This document shows positions 36,358-44,796 of a stretch of DNA of 64,000 bases, one piece after another. The notes beneath the pieces were generated by a model, which had not been told where the DNA came from, made no database searches, and was given only the letters and a program-made list of their open reading frames with translations. The stretch covers positions 26,724-90,723 of the forward strand of contig JBAYRN010000006.1 in NCBI GenBank assembly GCA_041676625.1, read 5' to 3'. Made by a program: the position numbers and the translations under genes. The first letter of the stretch is position 1; every line of letters starts with the position of its first letter. Origin of the DNA: JAEXNA01 sp041676625 (GTDB lineage Bacteria > Vulcanimicrobiota > Xenobia > Xenobiales > JADMJV01).

Positions 36358-37521
36358 ATGATGCAGCTAACCTGTGAAAAAAGAAAACTTGAAGAAGCCG
36401 TAATGGCATGTGCTCGAGCGATCAATCCCCGAAGTCCACTTCCTATTCTCAGTCACATCCTTTTCGAAGCCCTCGATGATCATGTCAAACTGACCGCCAC
36501 CGATCTCGATGTCGGGCTTTCTATCAAATTGGAAGCTCAAGTCATAGAACCCGGGTCGATCACCTGCCCGGCTCGCTTGACCCAGGAGATCGTCTCCAAG
36601 TTTCCAGCTGGTCAGGTGGAACTGAATACCCTGACCGAAGGTCGCATGCTCTTGAGCTGTGGCAATTCTAAATTTGAATTAGCCACACTCCCTTCCGAAG
36701 AGTTTCCCAGCCTGCCCGATGTAGGCTCTGAGGCAACCTCAGCTCAATTACCTCAAGATTCTTTGAAAGCCGCCATCAAGCAAGTGGCGGTAGCGGCCGC
36801 TTCCTCCCAGGATGAATCTCGAGCGGTGATGACTGGAATCAGTCTCTCCCTGGGAGATGGAACTCTAACTCTGGTCGCTACCGACGGTCGGCGGCTGGCC
36901 TGTGCCCGAAAAGCGGTTGAGGGATCCCTGACACAAGAGCAGGAATTGTCTGTCGTGGTTCCGGCTCGAGCGCTCACCGAACTCTCCCGACTCATCGAAT
37001 CCGGCGGCGATGTCTCTCTCTGGGTGGCTAAGAGCCAGGCCTTTTTTCGATTCGACAACTACGCTCTTCATTGTCGGCTACTGGAGGGTCGATTCCCCGA
37101 TTACACCAAAGTGGTTCCTACTCAGTTCAACCGGATGTGCCGGATCGGCCGGGAGGACTTCACCCAGGCCCTCAAGCGAATGCTGGTGGTAGCTCAGGAG
37201 AAACGCAGTCCAAACCTGATCCGCTTGCGTTTTTCCGATGACACGCTGAGTCTCTCGGCGAATACTCCGGATCTTGGGTCCGGAGAGGAAAAGCTTCCAG
37301 TAGTTTTTGAGGGCGACCCGTTGACCATCGGTTTTAATGGAAAGTATCTGGTGGACGGACTGGGTGTCCTGGATGCCGAAGAGATCCAGTTCGATCTCCA
37401 GGAAGATACCAAGAGCGCGGTCATCCGGCCTCTTGGAGATACCACCTATGACTACGTGGTGATGCCCATCAAATTGCGAGACTTGGCCGAAGATTTCGAG
37501 CGAGAAACGGTTTCCATATAA
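36358..37521 (+). CDS. dnaN: DNA polymerase III beta subunit (sliding clamp)
   Basis: 387 residues in three repeated clamp domains: LTCEKRKLEEAVMACARAIN, PVLSHI-like PILSHILFEA, a middle domain with LPQDSLKAAIKQVAVAAASSQDE... shape and TLVATDGRRLA, and the C-terminal YLVDGLGVLDAEEIQFDL with VMPIKL at the end. AAAGGA lies 6 bases before tandem ATG codons at 36358 and 36361. The usual recF and gyrB do not follow. Confidence 0.96.
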   Translation: MMQLTCEKRKLEEAVMACARAINPRSPLPILSHILFEALDDHVKLTATDLDVGLSIKLEAQVIEPGSITCPARLTQEIVSKFPAGQVELNTLTEGRMLLSCGNSKFELATLPSEEFPSLPDVGSEATSAQLPQDSLKAAIKQVAVAAASSQDESRAVMTGISLSLGDGTLTLVATDGRRLACARKAVEGSLTQEQELSVVVPARALTELSRLIESGGDVSLWVAKSQAFFRFDNYALHCRLLEGRFPDYTKVVPTQFNRMCRIGREDFTQALKRMLVVAQEKRSPNLIRLRFSDDTLSLSANTPDLGSGEEKLPVVFEGDPLTIGFNGKYLVDGLGVLDAEEIQFDLQEDTKSAVIRPLGDTTYDYVVMPIKLRDLAEDFERETVSI

Positions 37522-37536
37522 ACCCGGCGCATGACC

Positions 37537-37565
37537 TTGTCAGCGTTTTCCGCGCATGCTATAGT
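37537..37565 (+). promoter_or_regulatory. Sigma-70 type promoter downstream of dnaN
   Basis: TTGTCA (37537-37542), 17-base spacer, TATAGT (37560-37565). Predicted start is about 37572, only about 28 bases before an intrinsic terminator. Confidence 0.7.
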
Positions 37566-37599
37566 GCAGGGGCTCTGTCCGCCGATAAGTTTTTTTGCG

Positions 37600-37626
37600 A
37601 AAGAGTGGGTGATCCCACTCTTTTTT
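37600..37626 (+). terminator. Intrinsic terminator or attenuator upstream of rimP-nusA
   Basis: AAAGAGTGGG, loop TGAT, CCCACTC and a T run to 37626. It can end dnaN transcription, but it also follows the promoter at 37537-37565 so closely that it could attenuate the downstream operon. Confidence 0.85.
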
Positions 37627-37693
37627 GATGAAGCTGCCGGGGGGCGGAATCTCAATCCGAATTTCGGCAAACTGAGTTTTACGAAATGTGAGG

Positions 37694-37730
37694 GGAGAGA
37701 GGAAGGAACCGAGGTTCCAAACCTTTCTCC
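37694..37730 (+). promoter_or_regulatory. Leader hairpin just before rimP
   Basis: GGAGAGAGG (37694-37702) pairs with CCTTTCTCC (37722-37730), and inside it GGAAC pairs with GTTCC around loop CGAG. A T-rich stretch (TTATTTTTAT) follows. It ends 18 bases before the rimP ATG, so it may act as a second attenuator or control translation. Confidence 0.6.
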
Positions 37731-37748
37731 TTATTTTTATAAAAAGTC

Positions 37749-38087
37749 ATGGCGAAGAAACAGAAAATACAGGCTGAAGCTGTAGAGCTGCCTCCGAGGG
37801 CTCTCGACGCAGTGCGTCGCCGGGCGGCTATTTTGGCCAGACCTCACGGGCTTCAAGTTCATGATGTCCGTTTTGGACCCACCGATTTTGGATTGACACT
37901 TTCGGTAGTTATTGAACCTGAAAGTGGGGGGAAGAGCGCGGTGAGTATAACCGACTGCGAGGTAGTTTCCCGTCCACTCTCCAAAGAGTTGGACGATCTC
38001 CTGAAGGATTTCCCTCATAACTATCTTTTTGAAGTGACTTCCGTTGGAATCAGTGAGGACGAAGAGGTGTCATTAGATGAACAGTGA
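37749..38087 (+). CDS. rimP: RimP-like ribosome maturation factor, lacking the C-terminal domain
   Basis: 112 residues against about 150 in typical RimP. The N-terminal domain is recognisable: HGLQVHDVRFGPTDFGLTLS, VIEPESGG, VSITDCEVVSRPLSKELDD and YLFEVTSVGIS in place of the usual LEVSSPGLDRPL. The protein ends with an acidic tail exactly where the SH3-like C-terminal domain should begin. Position directly before nusA, with an 11-base overlap, supports the assignment. No Shine-Dalgarno is evident. Confidence 0.75.
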   Translation: MAKKQKIQAEAVELPPRALDAVRRRAAILARPHGLQVHDVRFGPTDFGLTLSVVIEPESGGKSAVSITDCEVVSRPLSKELDDLLKDFPHNYLFEVTSVGISEDEEVSLDEQ

Positions 38088-39171
38088 GATGTTAAACGTT
38101 CTAAGGCAGATCGAAAAGGAAAAAAACATTCCTTTGGACCGGCTCTTGAGCTTTATCGAGGATGCACTGGTGGCTGCCTACAAAAAGAACTTTGGGCAAA
38201 ATCAGAATGTGATTATCGAGATCGACAGGGCGACCGGTGAGTATGGAATCTGGCAAAGGAAGCTGGTGGTCCCTGCCATCGAAGATCCAGACACCGAGAT
38301 GTCCTTGGAGGAAGCTCAGACTCTTGCTCCCGACGTCGAGATCGGCATGGAGCTTGAAATTGAAGCTCCCAATCGAAACTTCGGTCGGATCGCAGCTCAA
38401 ACCGCTAAACAGGTGATCGTGCAAAAGATCCGTGAAGCGGAGCGGGAAAGCATCTATGGTGAGTACATCCGTCGAGAAGGGGAACTGATTTCGGGGACCG
38501 TTCAGCGTAAAGAGGGACGGAGTGTGCTGGTCGATCTGGGCAGAGCCGAAGGGGAGATCCCACCTCAAGAGCAAGCAGCCAACGAGTGGTTTCGCCACGG
38601 TGACCGAATCAAGTGTTACGTCCTTGAGGTAAGAACGGCTTCTCGAGGACCGCAAGTGATTTTATCCCGTGCCCAGCCGGCCTTTTTAAATAAACTGTTT
38701 GAACTGGAAGTTCCGGAGATCCGACAGGGTATCATTCGGGTCAAAGCCGTGGTTCGGGAAGCGGGTTTCCGTTCCAAGATCGCGGTAAAGAGCCTGGAAG
38801 CAGCGGTCGACCCGGTGGGAGCCTGTGTAGGTCCCAAGGGGAGCCGTGTGCAGGCTGTGGTGGATGAACTTCGGGGAGAAAAGATCGACGTGATTCCGTG
38901 GTCGGATGACCCCATCATGTTCGTGGCCAATTCGTTACAACCGGCTCGGGTTTCCCGGGTTACCTTGTACGAAGAGGACAAATCGGCGGTGGTGGTTGTT
39001 CCTGACAATCAACTCTCTCTCGCTATCGGGCGGGAAGGCCAGAATGCTCGTCTTGCGGCGAAGCTCACCGGCTGGAAGATCGATATCAAGAGTGAAACTC
39101 AGATCAAGGCTGCGGAGCGTGTAGCCAAGGAACAAGCCGAAGCGGAACAAGAAAGTGTTCCGGCGGAGTAA
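38077..39171 (+). CDS. nusA: Transcription termination/antitermination factor NusA
   Basis: 364 residues: N-terminal RNA polymerase-binding domain (MLNVLRQIEKEKNIPLDRLL), S1 domain (GELISGTVQRKEGRSVLVDL), and KH1/KH2 domains (VDPVGACVGPKGSRVQAVVDEL, LSLAIGREGQNARLAAKLTG). No C-terminal acidic repeats, as in Gram-positive-type NusA. GAGGTG lies 7 bases before the ATG at 38077 inside the end of rimP. Confidence 0.96.
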   Translation: MNSEMLNVLRQIEKEKNIPLDRLLSFIEDALVAAYKKNFGQNQNVIIEIDRATGEYGIWQRKLVVPAIEDPDTEMSLEEAQTLAPDVEIGMELEIEAPNRNFGRIAAQTAKQVIVQKIREAERESIYGEYIRREGELISGTVQRKEGRSVLVDLGRAEGEIPPQEQAANEWFRHGDRIKCYVLEVRTASRGPQVILSRAQPAFLNKLFELEVPEIRQGIIRVKAVVREAGFRSKIAVKSLEAAVDPVGACVGPKGSRVQAVVDELRGEKIDVIPWSDDPIMFVANSLQPARVSRVTLYEEDKSAVVVVPDNQLSLAIGREGQNARLAAKLTGWKIDIKSETQIKAAERVAKEQAEAEQESVPAE

Positions 39172-39197
39172 TAATAATTTGGTTTTTGGACGCGCAA

Positions 39198-39464
39198 ATG
39201 GTAAGAATACCGGACAGAATGTGTGTCGCGTGTCGGGAAACCAAACCGAGAGACCTGCTATTTCGCTTAGTGAGATTAGAAGGTCTAGGACAGATAACCA
39301 AAAACCCGGACGGCGTGCAGCCGGGCAAAGGATTGTATATATGCCGAGATAAGAAATGTTGGGACCGGCTCTGGAGCCGGCGCAACCTGAAGCGCACGAT
39401 AGCTTCTCGCATAGACGCCGAAAGCGTCCAATGGATAGAGCAATCGCTCGGCAGCAAGGGGTAG
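39198..39464 (+). CDS. ylxR: YlxR/RnpM family RNA-binding protein
   Basis: 88 residues from the ATG at 39198 (a TTG at 39186 is the alternative). The DUF448 signature RMCVACRETKPRDLLFRLVR is followed by GRGLYIC-like GKGLYICRDKKCW. In Bacillus this protein modulates RNase P and it sits between nusA and infB just as here. Confidence 0.9.
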   Translation: MVRIPDRMCVACRETKPRDLLFRLVRLEGLGQITKNPDGVQPGKGLYICRDKKCWDRLWSRRNLKRTIASRIDAESVQWIEQSLGSKG

Positions 39465-39473
39465 AAGAAAACT

Positions 39474-42173
39474 ATGAGCAAAGTCAGAGTCTACGAACTC
39501 GCCCGGGAACTCGGAATGGAAGACAGCAAGCCACTCATGCGGATCTTGCGTGATATGGGCTACAAGGTGAAGACTGCCTCAAGCGGTCTCACACCGGACG
39601 CCGTTCGCAAAATTCGGGAAGTTGTCGCTCCCCATATCGAGCAAGCCCGTCGCGATGCCGAGCAGAAAAAAGCTGAAGAAGTGGCTAAGGAGAAGGGCGA
39701 AGAAGCCCCGCAGTTGCAACCGCGACGCGCGGTGCGTATCGTTAACCGCGCCTCCGATGCCCAAAAGCAAGCCTTGATGGATCGCCAGGCGCGAATCGCC
39801 GCCGGGGAGACACCGACTCGTTCGGCTGCAGAAGCCATGGAAGTTGCTGAAGAGAAGCGCCGGGCCGAGGAAGCCGAACGCAAGGCCGCCGAAGTTCAAG
39901 CTGCTCAAGAGGCTGCTGAAAAAGAAAGACTTGAGGCTGAAGAGCGAGCCAGGTTAGAGGCCGAAGCGGCTGCAGCGATCCCGGCAGAAGAAGTGTCGGA
40001 GGCTGGAGCAGGAGAGATCGTGATCGATGATTCGACTCCTCTCAAACTCAGCGAAACGAAAGCAGAGGCGGAAGCTCGACGCCGTCGAGAGTTGCCACCT
40101 GACCAATTGATCGCGGCGCAATATCGAGATCCGAGTCCGGAAGCTCCCGCAGCAACGCCCGCTCAGCCCACCAACGGAGCGGCGGCACGTTCCGAAAAGC
40201 CTCGTCCCGGAGGGACTGCCGAAGCCGAGCGTGAGGACAGCGACCGCAATAAGGACAAGAAGGGGGGGGCTCGGGGAAAACCGGCCGCAAGCTCCCGTAC
40301 CCGCGAGATTACTCAGAAGAGTCGTGCTCCTCGACGCCACAATACGAGTTTCAGTAGAGGCGGATTGAGCAAGCGTCGCAAGAAGCGGAGGAAGACTCCG
40401 GAAGAAAGAGCTGAAGCAGTGAAAATCGTAGAAGTCCCGGAGATCATCTCGCTTGCTGATCTAGCCGAGAAGCTCGAGGTACCCGCCTCGGATGTGATCA
40501 AGTACTTGCTCAAGCAGGGCCAAATGGTCACCAAGAATCAGGGACTCGAATACGAAGACGCCGCCAAGATCGTTGAAGCCTACGGCTTTAAGGTCAAGGA
40601 GTCTGAAGACGATGAAGATCTTGATCTCGACTTGCTGGAAGAAGATGAGGATCCCGGTGACGAGTCCCGTCCGCCCGTAGTGACCGTGTTGGGTCACGTG
40701 GACCACGGAAAGACCTCGCTTTTGGATGCTATTCGAAAGACCAACGTAACCGGAGGAGAGGCCGGCGGTATTACCCAGTCCATCGGTGCTTACAACGTGT
40801 CTATTGGTCAGAAGAGCATCACCTTCATTGATACTCCAGGTCACGAAGCGTTTACCGCCATGCGTGCTAGGGGAGCTCAGGTGACCGACGTGGCGATCCT
40901 GGTCGTGGCAGCCGATGACGGAGTGATGCCCCAGACCGTGGAGGCGATCAACCACGTTCGGGCAGCGGAAGTCCCGTTTATCGTCGCCATGAACAAAATC
41001 GACAAGGCCGATGCAAACCCTGACCGGCTCATGCAACAACTGGCCGAGCATAACATCGTGGTGGAAGACTGGGGCGGCGAAGTGCCGTGCGTGAAGGTTT
41101 CGGCCACAAAGGGTACTGGTCTGGATGAGTTGATGGAGATGATCCACCTGGTGGCTGAGATGCAGGAACTGAAAGCCGACAGCACGCGCCAGGCCAGGGG
41201 TATCATCATCGAGGCCGGTTTGGATAAGGGCCTGGGTCCGGTGGCCACGGTGCTGGTTCAGAACGGTACCTTGAATCAGGGCGACATGGTCGTGGTGGGC
41301 GATGCCTACGGCCGGGTGCGGGTGTTGCTCGACGACAACCGCAACCAGACCAAACAAGCCGGTCCCTCTATTCCGGTTTCCATCGTGGGTCTTTCCGACG
41401 TACCCGAATCCGGCGACATGCTGGAGGTGGTGGATGACGAGAAGATGGCCCGCCAGGTGTCCGAAGCTCGGACCGAGCAGTCTCGCAAGGAACGCATCAA
41501 GGGTTCCGGTCGGACCACTCTTGAAGAGCTCTTCAGCCAGGTCAAGAAAGGCGAACAGCAAGAACTCCGTCTTCTGATCAAGGCTGATACCCAGGGCAGC
41601 GTGGAGGCTCTCTCCGGCTCTTTGATCAAGCTCACCACCGATGAGGTGAAAGTGGACATCGTGCACGCGGCAGTAGGCGCGATCTCCGAGTCGGACGTTA
41701 TGCTGGCCTCCGCTTCCGATGCCATCATCATCGGATTCAACGTACGCCCAGCCACAGCCGTAAAACGTATGGCCGACCAGGAGACCGTGGAGATGCGCCT
41801 CTACAAGGTGATCTACCACGCCATCGAAGAGGTCGAGAAGGCCATGACGGGGCTACTTGCACCGGATATCAGAGAAGTGGAACTCGGCAAAGTCGAGGTC
41901 CGCGAGGTGTTCCGGATCTCCAAAGTGGGCCAGGTCGCGGGCTGTTACGTCATCGAAGGCAAGGTCACTCGCGATTCCCAGATTCGAGTGGTTCGAGACG
42001 GCATTCTGGTGCACGAAGGCAAGCTGAGTGGCTTGCGGCGTTTCAAAGACGACGTCAAAGAAGTTGCCGAAGGTTACGAGTGCGGTATCTCAGTGGTGAA
42101 TTACAACGAGATTCAAGAAGGTGACATCATCGAATCTTTTCGAGAAGAATCGGTTGCTAGAGAGAGTCTCTAA
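39474..42173 (+). CDS. infB: Translation initiation factor IF-2
   Basis: 899 residues. IF2_N domain (KVRVYELARELGMEDSKPLM), a long Ala/Glu/Arg-rich linker (about 60-300), a second IF2_N-like segment (ISLADLAEKLEVPASDVIKY), then the GTPase domain with GHVDHGKTSLLDAI, DTPGHEAFTAMRARGA and NKIDKADANPD, and domains II-IV ending in GIL-VHEGKLSGLRRFKDDV-type sequence. Its TAA shares an A with the rbfA ATG (TAATG). Confidence 0.97.
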   Translation: MSKVRVYELARELGMEDSKPLMRILRDMGYKVKTASSGLTPDAVRKIREVVAPHIEQARRDAEQKKAEEVAKEKGEEAPQLQPRRAVRIVNRASDAQKQALMDRQARIAAGETPTRSAAEAMEVAEEKRRAEEAERKAAEVQAAQEAAEKERLEAEERARLEAEAAAAIPAEEVSEAGAGEIVIDDSTPLKLSETKAEAEARRRRELPPDQLIAAQYRDPSPEAPAATPAQPTNGAAARSEKPRPGGTAEAEREDSDRNKDKKGGARGKPAASSRTREITQKSRAPRRHNTSFSRGGLSKRRKKRRKTPEERAEAVKIVEVPEIISLADLAEKLEVPASDVIKYLLKQGQMVTKNQGLEYEDAAKIVEAYGFKVKESEDDEDLDLDLLEEDEDPGDESRPPVVTVLGHVDHGKTSLLDAIRKTNVTGGEAGGITQSIGAYNVSIGQKSITFIDTPGHEAFTAMRARGAQVTDVAILVVAADDGVMPQTVEAINHVRAAEVPFIVAMNKIDKADANPDRLMQQLAEHNIVVEDWGGEVPCVKVSATKGTGLDELMEMIHLVAEMQELKADSTRQARGIIIEAGLDKGLGPVATVLVQNGTLNQGDMVVVGDAYGRVRVLLDDNRNQTKQAGPSIPVSIVGLSDVPESGDMLEVVDDEKMARQVSEARTEQSRKERIKGSGRTTLEELFSQVKKGEQQELRLLIKADTQGSVEALSGSLIKLTTDEVKVDIVHAAVGAISESDVMLASASDAIIIGFNVRPATAVKRMADQETVEMRLYKVIYHAIEEVEKAMTGLLAPDIREVELGKVEVREVFRISKVGQVAGCYVIEGKVTRDSQIRVVRDGILVHEGKLSGLRRFKDDVKEVAEGYECGISVVNYNEIQEGDIIESFREESVARESL

Positions 42174-42559
42174 TGGCAAAAAGACACCGCCGAGAGCGGG
42201 TGGAAGACCTGCTTCTCGAGGTGGTGTCCGAGGTTTTTCGTAAGCTGAAGGACCCGGGCATCCCCTCCGAGGGGCTGGTCTCCTTTATGAAAGTGGAAGT
42301 CGCCAACGATCTGGGCTACGCCGATGTTAGCTACAGCTATCTGGGCGACGACAGCAAATTAGAAGACTTGCAGAACGCCTTGGACCGCAGTAAGGGGTTC
42401 TTCCGTCGTGAGATCAATAAAGTGGTCCGGCTTCGAAAGATTCCGGAACTGCGTTTTCAGTTGAACCGGTCCATGGAAAAAGGCTCTGAGATCCTGACTT
42501 TGCTAGAGAAGGTTCGGGCCGAAGACGCTAAACTCCCCGGGGCTGAAGAGGCTAACTAA
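42173..42559 (+). CDS. rbfA: Ribosome-binding factor A
   Basis: 128 residues. Begins RRERVEDLLLEVVSEVFRKL and has the KH-like domain stretches VSFMKVEVANDLGYADVSYS and LRKIPELRFQLNRSMEKG, typical of RbfA. It overlaps infB by one base, giving translational coupling, and overlaps the convergent glycine-zipper gene by 8 bases. Confidence 0.94.
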   Translation: MAKRHRRERVEDLLLEVVSEVFRKLKDPGIPSEGLVSFMKVEVANDLGYADVSYSYLGDDSKLEDLQNALDRSKGFFRREINKVVRLRKIPELRFQLNRSMEKGSEILTLLEKVRAEDAKLPGAEEAN

Positions 42560-42956
42560 AGAGGTCGGGAATAGCGGACATGCCGGCCACGGCGGTTCCG
42601 CTGATCCCGCCGATGATTCCCCCGGTGATAAATCCGGCCGCGCCTCCGATGGTCTTGCCGATGGGGAACTTCCTTTCCAGGAGCAAGCCCGCGCCGGCGC
42701 CCACCACTCCACCCACTACGGTTCCCAGGGAGCCGTAGCCAAAGGTGTCTCCGATGGCCATTCCCGCGTAAGCGACAGCCCCTACGGCGGTGGCTGTGCC
42801 CAGGTGCTCTCCGGCGATGGCTCCCAGGGAGGCTCCTACGATGGCGTGAGTGACCACTCGCTCTTTGAAAGGAGGCTTGACTTCCTCTTCTTTTACCGGT
42901 TTCGGTTGAACCTGGCGAATGGGCTGATAAGCCGATTTTGTTGATCGGATAAACAT
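42552..42956 (-). CDS. Small glycine-zipper membrane protein of unknown function
   Basis: 134 residues. A polar, basic N-terminus with a Pro/Lys/Glu stretch (RQVQPKPVKEEEVKPPFKER) precedes roughly 85 residues of glycine-rich hydrophobic helices with repeated GxxxG spacing (VGASLGAIAGEHLG, VVGGVVGAGAGLLLE, GAAGFITGGIIGGISG). No signal peptide. ATG at 42956 has TAGAGT 6 bases upstream and no Shine-Dalgarno. Similar glycine-zipper proteins insert in membranes; no family name can be given. Confidence 0.65.
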   Translation of the reverse strand: MFIRSTKSAYQPIRQVQPKPVKEEEVKPPFKERVVTHAIVGASLGAIAGEHLGTATAVGAVAYAGMAIGDTFGYGSLGTVVGGVVGAGAGLLLERKFPIGKTIGGAAGFITGGIIGGISGTAVAGMSAIPDLFS

Positions 42957-43098
42957 AGTTTCACTCTATCGATTACGCCCTGGCAGATCGTAACCAGACT
43001 GTTACGGGTGCGTCAAACCATGTTTAAAGCTCGCCGGGCGGGGGGTAAGGTCCACGAGGGGCGAAGCCGGGCGCGCTTTGCCAAACAAGGAAATGTTA

Positions 43099-44160
43099 AT
43101 GGACACTGCACTGTACGTATACGATCAAAGCTTAATACCAGGGGCCGAACAGGCCGTGACCGTCTGTTTAGACGTGAAACCGGACCAGAGGGTCTTCATA
43201 CTCACCGATCGCCGGACTCTTCCAGTAGGGGCATCGCTCCACGATATCGCCTCCAGGGTCGCCAAGAGCAGCACCCTGATGATCATCGAAGAGCACGTCT
43301 CGCGGCCTGCTCAGGTCTTGCCGGACTCCATCATGAACGAGTTGGATAACTGCGAAGTGTGCATTTATTGCGTACAGCCTCTGCCGAACGAACTGGTCCA
43401 TCGCCAGCAATTCGTGGGTAAGATTGAAAAGCTGGGTATCCGCTACGCCCATATGGTGGGTATCACCGAACAGATCATGTGCCAGGGCATGCGAGCTGAT
43501 TTTCTTAAAGTGGACGAAGTCTCCAAAGCTCTGATCAGTAAGGCTAAACTGGCGGAGACGATCACGGTCAAGAGTCGGCGTGGTACCGATATGGTGGCAA
43601 CCTTCAGTCAGGACCGGATCTGGAGAAAAACCAGCGGGATCATCGAAGAGGTTTGGTCCAATCTGCCGGGTGGCGAGATCTTCACCGCTCCTATGTCGGT
43701 GGACGGCGTATTCGTGGTCGATGGTAGCGTGGGCGACCACTTCAGCGCCAAGTACGGTGTCCTGGACAAGACCCCCATGACCTTGTATCTCGAAGGCGGC
43801 TATCTAAGATCGGTGGAGTGCGCCAACAAAGAACTGGAGAAAGAGTTCTGGGAGTACTGCCACAAAGCCGAGCACAGTGACCGGGTAGGCGAGTTCGCCA
43901 TCGGCACCAACCTGGCCGTGTTCGAGTTTACTGGAAACCTTCTGCAAGACGAAAAGATGCCCGGCATCCACATCGCCTTCGGTGATCCCTACGGCAGCCA
44001 GACCAACGCCGATTGGTCTTGCCCCACCCACGTGGATGTGATCACCGGTAGCTGCGATATCTGGATCGACGATTTCCAGGTCATGGAGAACGGCATCTTC
44101 CTGGCCGACAAACTCGGATTCGACTACGCTTACCTGGCTCGCGACCACTCGGTGAAGTAG
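43099..44160 (+). CDS. M29-like (AmpS/thermophilic type) aminopeptidase
   Basis: 353 residues. The C-terminal half carries metal-ligand positions of family M29: Glu in GEFAIGTN, His in HIAFGDPYG and His/Asp in HVDVITG. VDGVFVVDGSVGDH corresponds to the other ligand region. The N-terminal half is more divergent from characterised members. AAGGAA at 43087-43092 sets the ATG at 43099 as the start; TTG at 43078 and ATG at 43093 are less likely. It likely trims peptides in the cytoplasm. Confidence 0.8.
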   Translation: MDTALYVYDQSLIPGAEQAVTVCLDVKPDQRVFILTDRRTLPVGASLHDIASRVAKSSTLMIIEEHVSRPAQVLPDSIMNELDNCEVCIYCVQPLPNELVHRQQFVGKIEKLGIRYAHMVGITEQIMCQGMRADFLKVDEVSKALISKAKLAETITVKSRRGTDMVATFSQDRIWRKTSGIIEEVWSNLPGGEIFTAPMSVDGVFVVDGSVGDHFSAKYGVLDKTPMTLYLEGGYLRSVECANKELEKEFWEYCHKAEHSDRVGEFAIGTNLAVFEFTGNLLQDEKMPGIHIAFGDPYGSQTNADWSCPTHVDVITGSCDIWIDDFQVMENGIFLADKLGFDYAYLARDHSVK

Positions 44161-44163
44161 TCT

Positions 44164-44796
44164 TTAACCATCGCGCTTGGCAGTCTTTGCGGCTCGGGGG
44201 CGTAGTCGCTTGATGGCTTGACGACCCCAGGGACTCCGGAACACCAACAGGGCAGCAAAAATAACCGCAAATTTCAGGGGTTCCTGGATATCCCACTTTA
44301 CCAGCCAGACAAAATGTAAGATAGCCAGAGCGGTCGCGGGAAAGACCAGCTTGTGGAGTAAGCCCCAGCGTTTCTTGAGCCTTCTTTTCCATTCTTTCGT
44401 GGAAGTAACAGCTAGAGGCAGAAGCAGAAGGAATGAAGCGGTTCCAGCTAGCGTATAGCGCCGTCCGAAAAGCTCCTGAAAGAGCCCTGGTCCCGATTCG
44501 AAAATTAAAAACACAGCCAGGTGCAAAGAGGCGTACAGGAAAGCGTACAGACCAAACGATCGCCGCCAAACAAACACCCAGTTGAAGCCGGTAAGACTTC
44601 GAACCGGGCTGACCGCGAGTGAAAGTAGGAGAAAGGTCAGGCTCCAGAATCCAGTCTGGTGTGTGAGGGTATGGACCGGATGAGGACCCAGTCGGTGCAG
44701 AGCAGAGTCCCAGATCAGTTTAGTGAGGGGAGTCAGGCACAGGCTGTGGGCCAGTAAGGTCCAATACAGCTTAGATGGGTTCTGGAGGCTGCTCAA
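44164..44796 (-). CDS. msrQ: MsrQ heme-binding membrane subunit of the methionine sulfoxide reductase system
   Basis: 210 residues and about six hydrophobic helices. Conserved His residues expected to ligate heme are seen in LTHQTGFWSL, LYASLHLAVF and LHKLVFPATALAILHF. MsrQ passes electrons from the quinone pool to periplasmic MsrP. The TTG start overlaps the msrP TGA (TTGA). It converges on the M29 gene with a 3-base gap. Confidence 0.92.
   Translation of the reverse strand: MSSLQNPSKLYWTLLAHSLCLTPLTKLIWDSALHRLGPHPVHTLTHQTGFWSLTFLLLSLAVSPVRSLTGFNWVFVWRRSFGLYAFLYASLHLAVFLIFESGPGLFQELFGRRYTLAGTASFLLLLPLAVTSTKEWKRRLKKRWGLLHKLVFPATALAILHFVWLVKWDIQEPLKFAVIFAALLVFRSPWGRQAIKRLRPRAAKTAKRDG

Noticed and set aside
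36017..36377. Two frames of 90-110 codons between dnaA and dnaN
   Set aside because: One starts inside the dnaA end and runs through the terminator; both cover the box cluster and show no conserved pattern.
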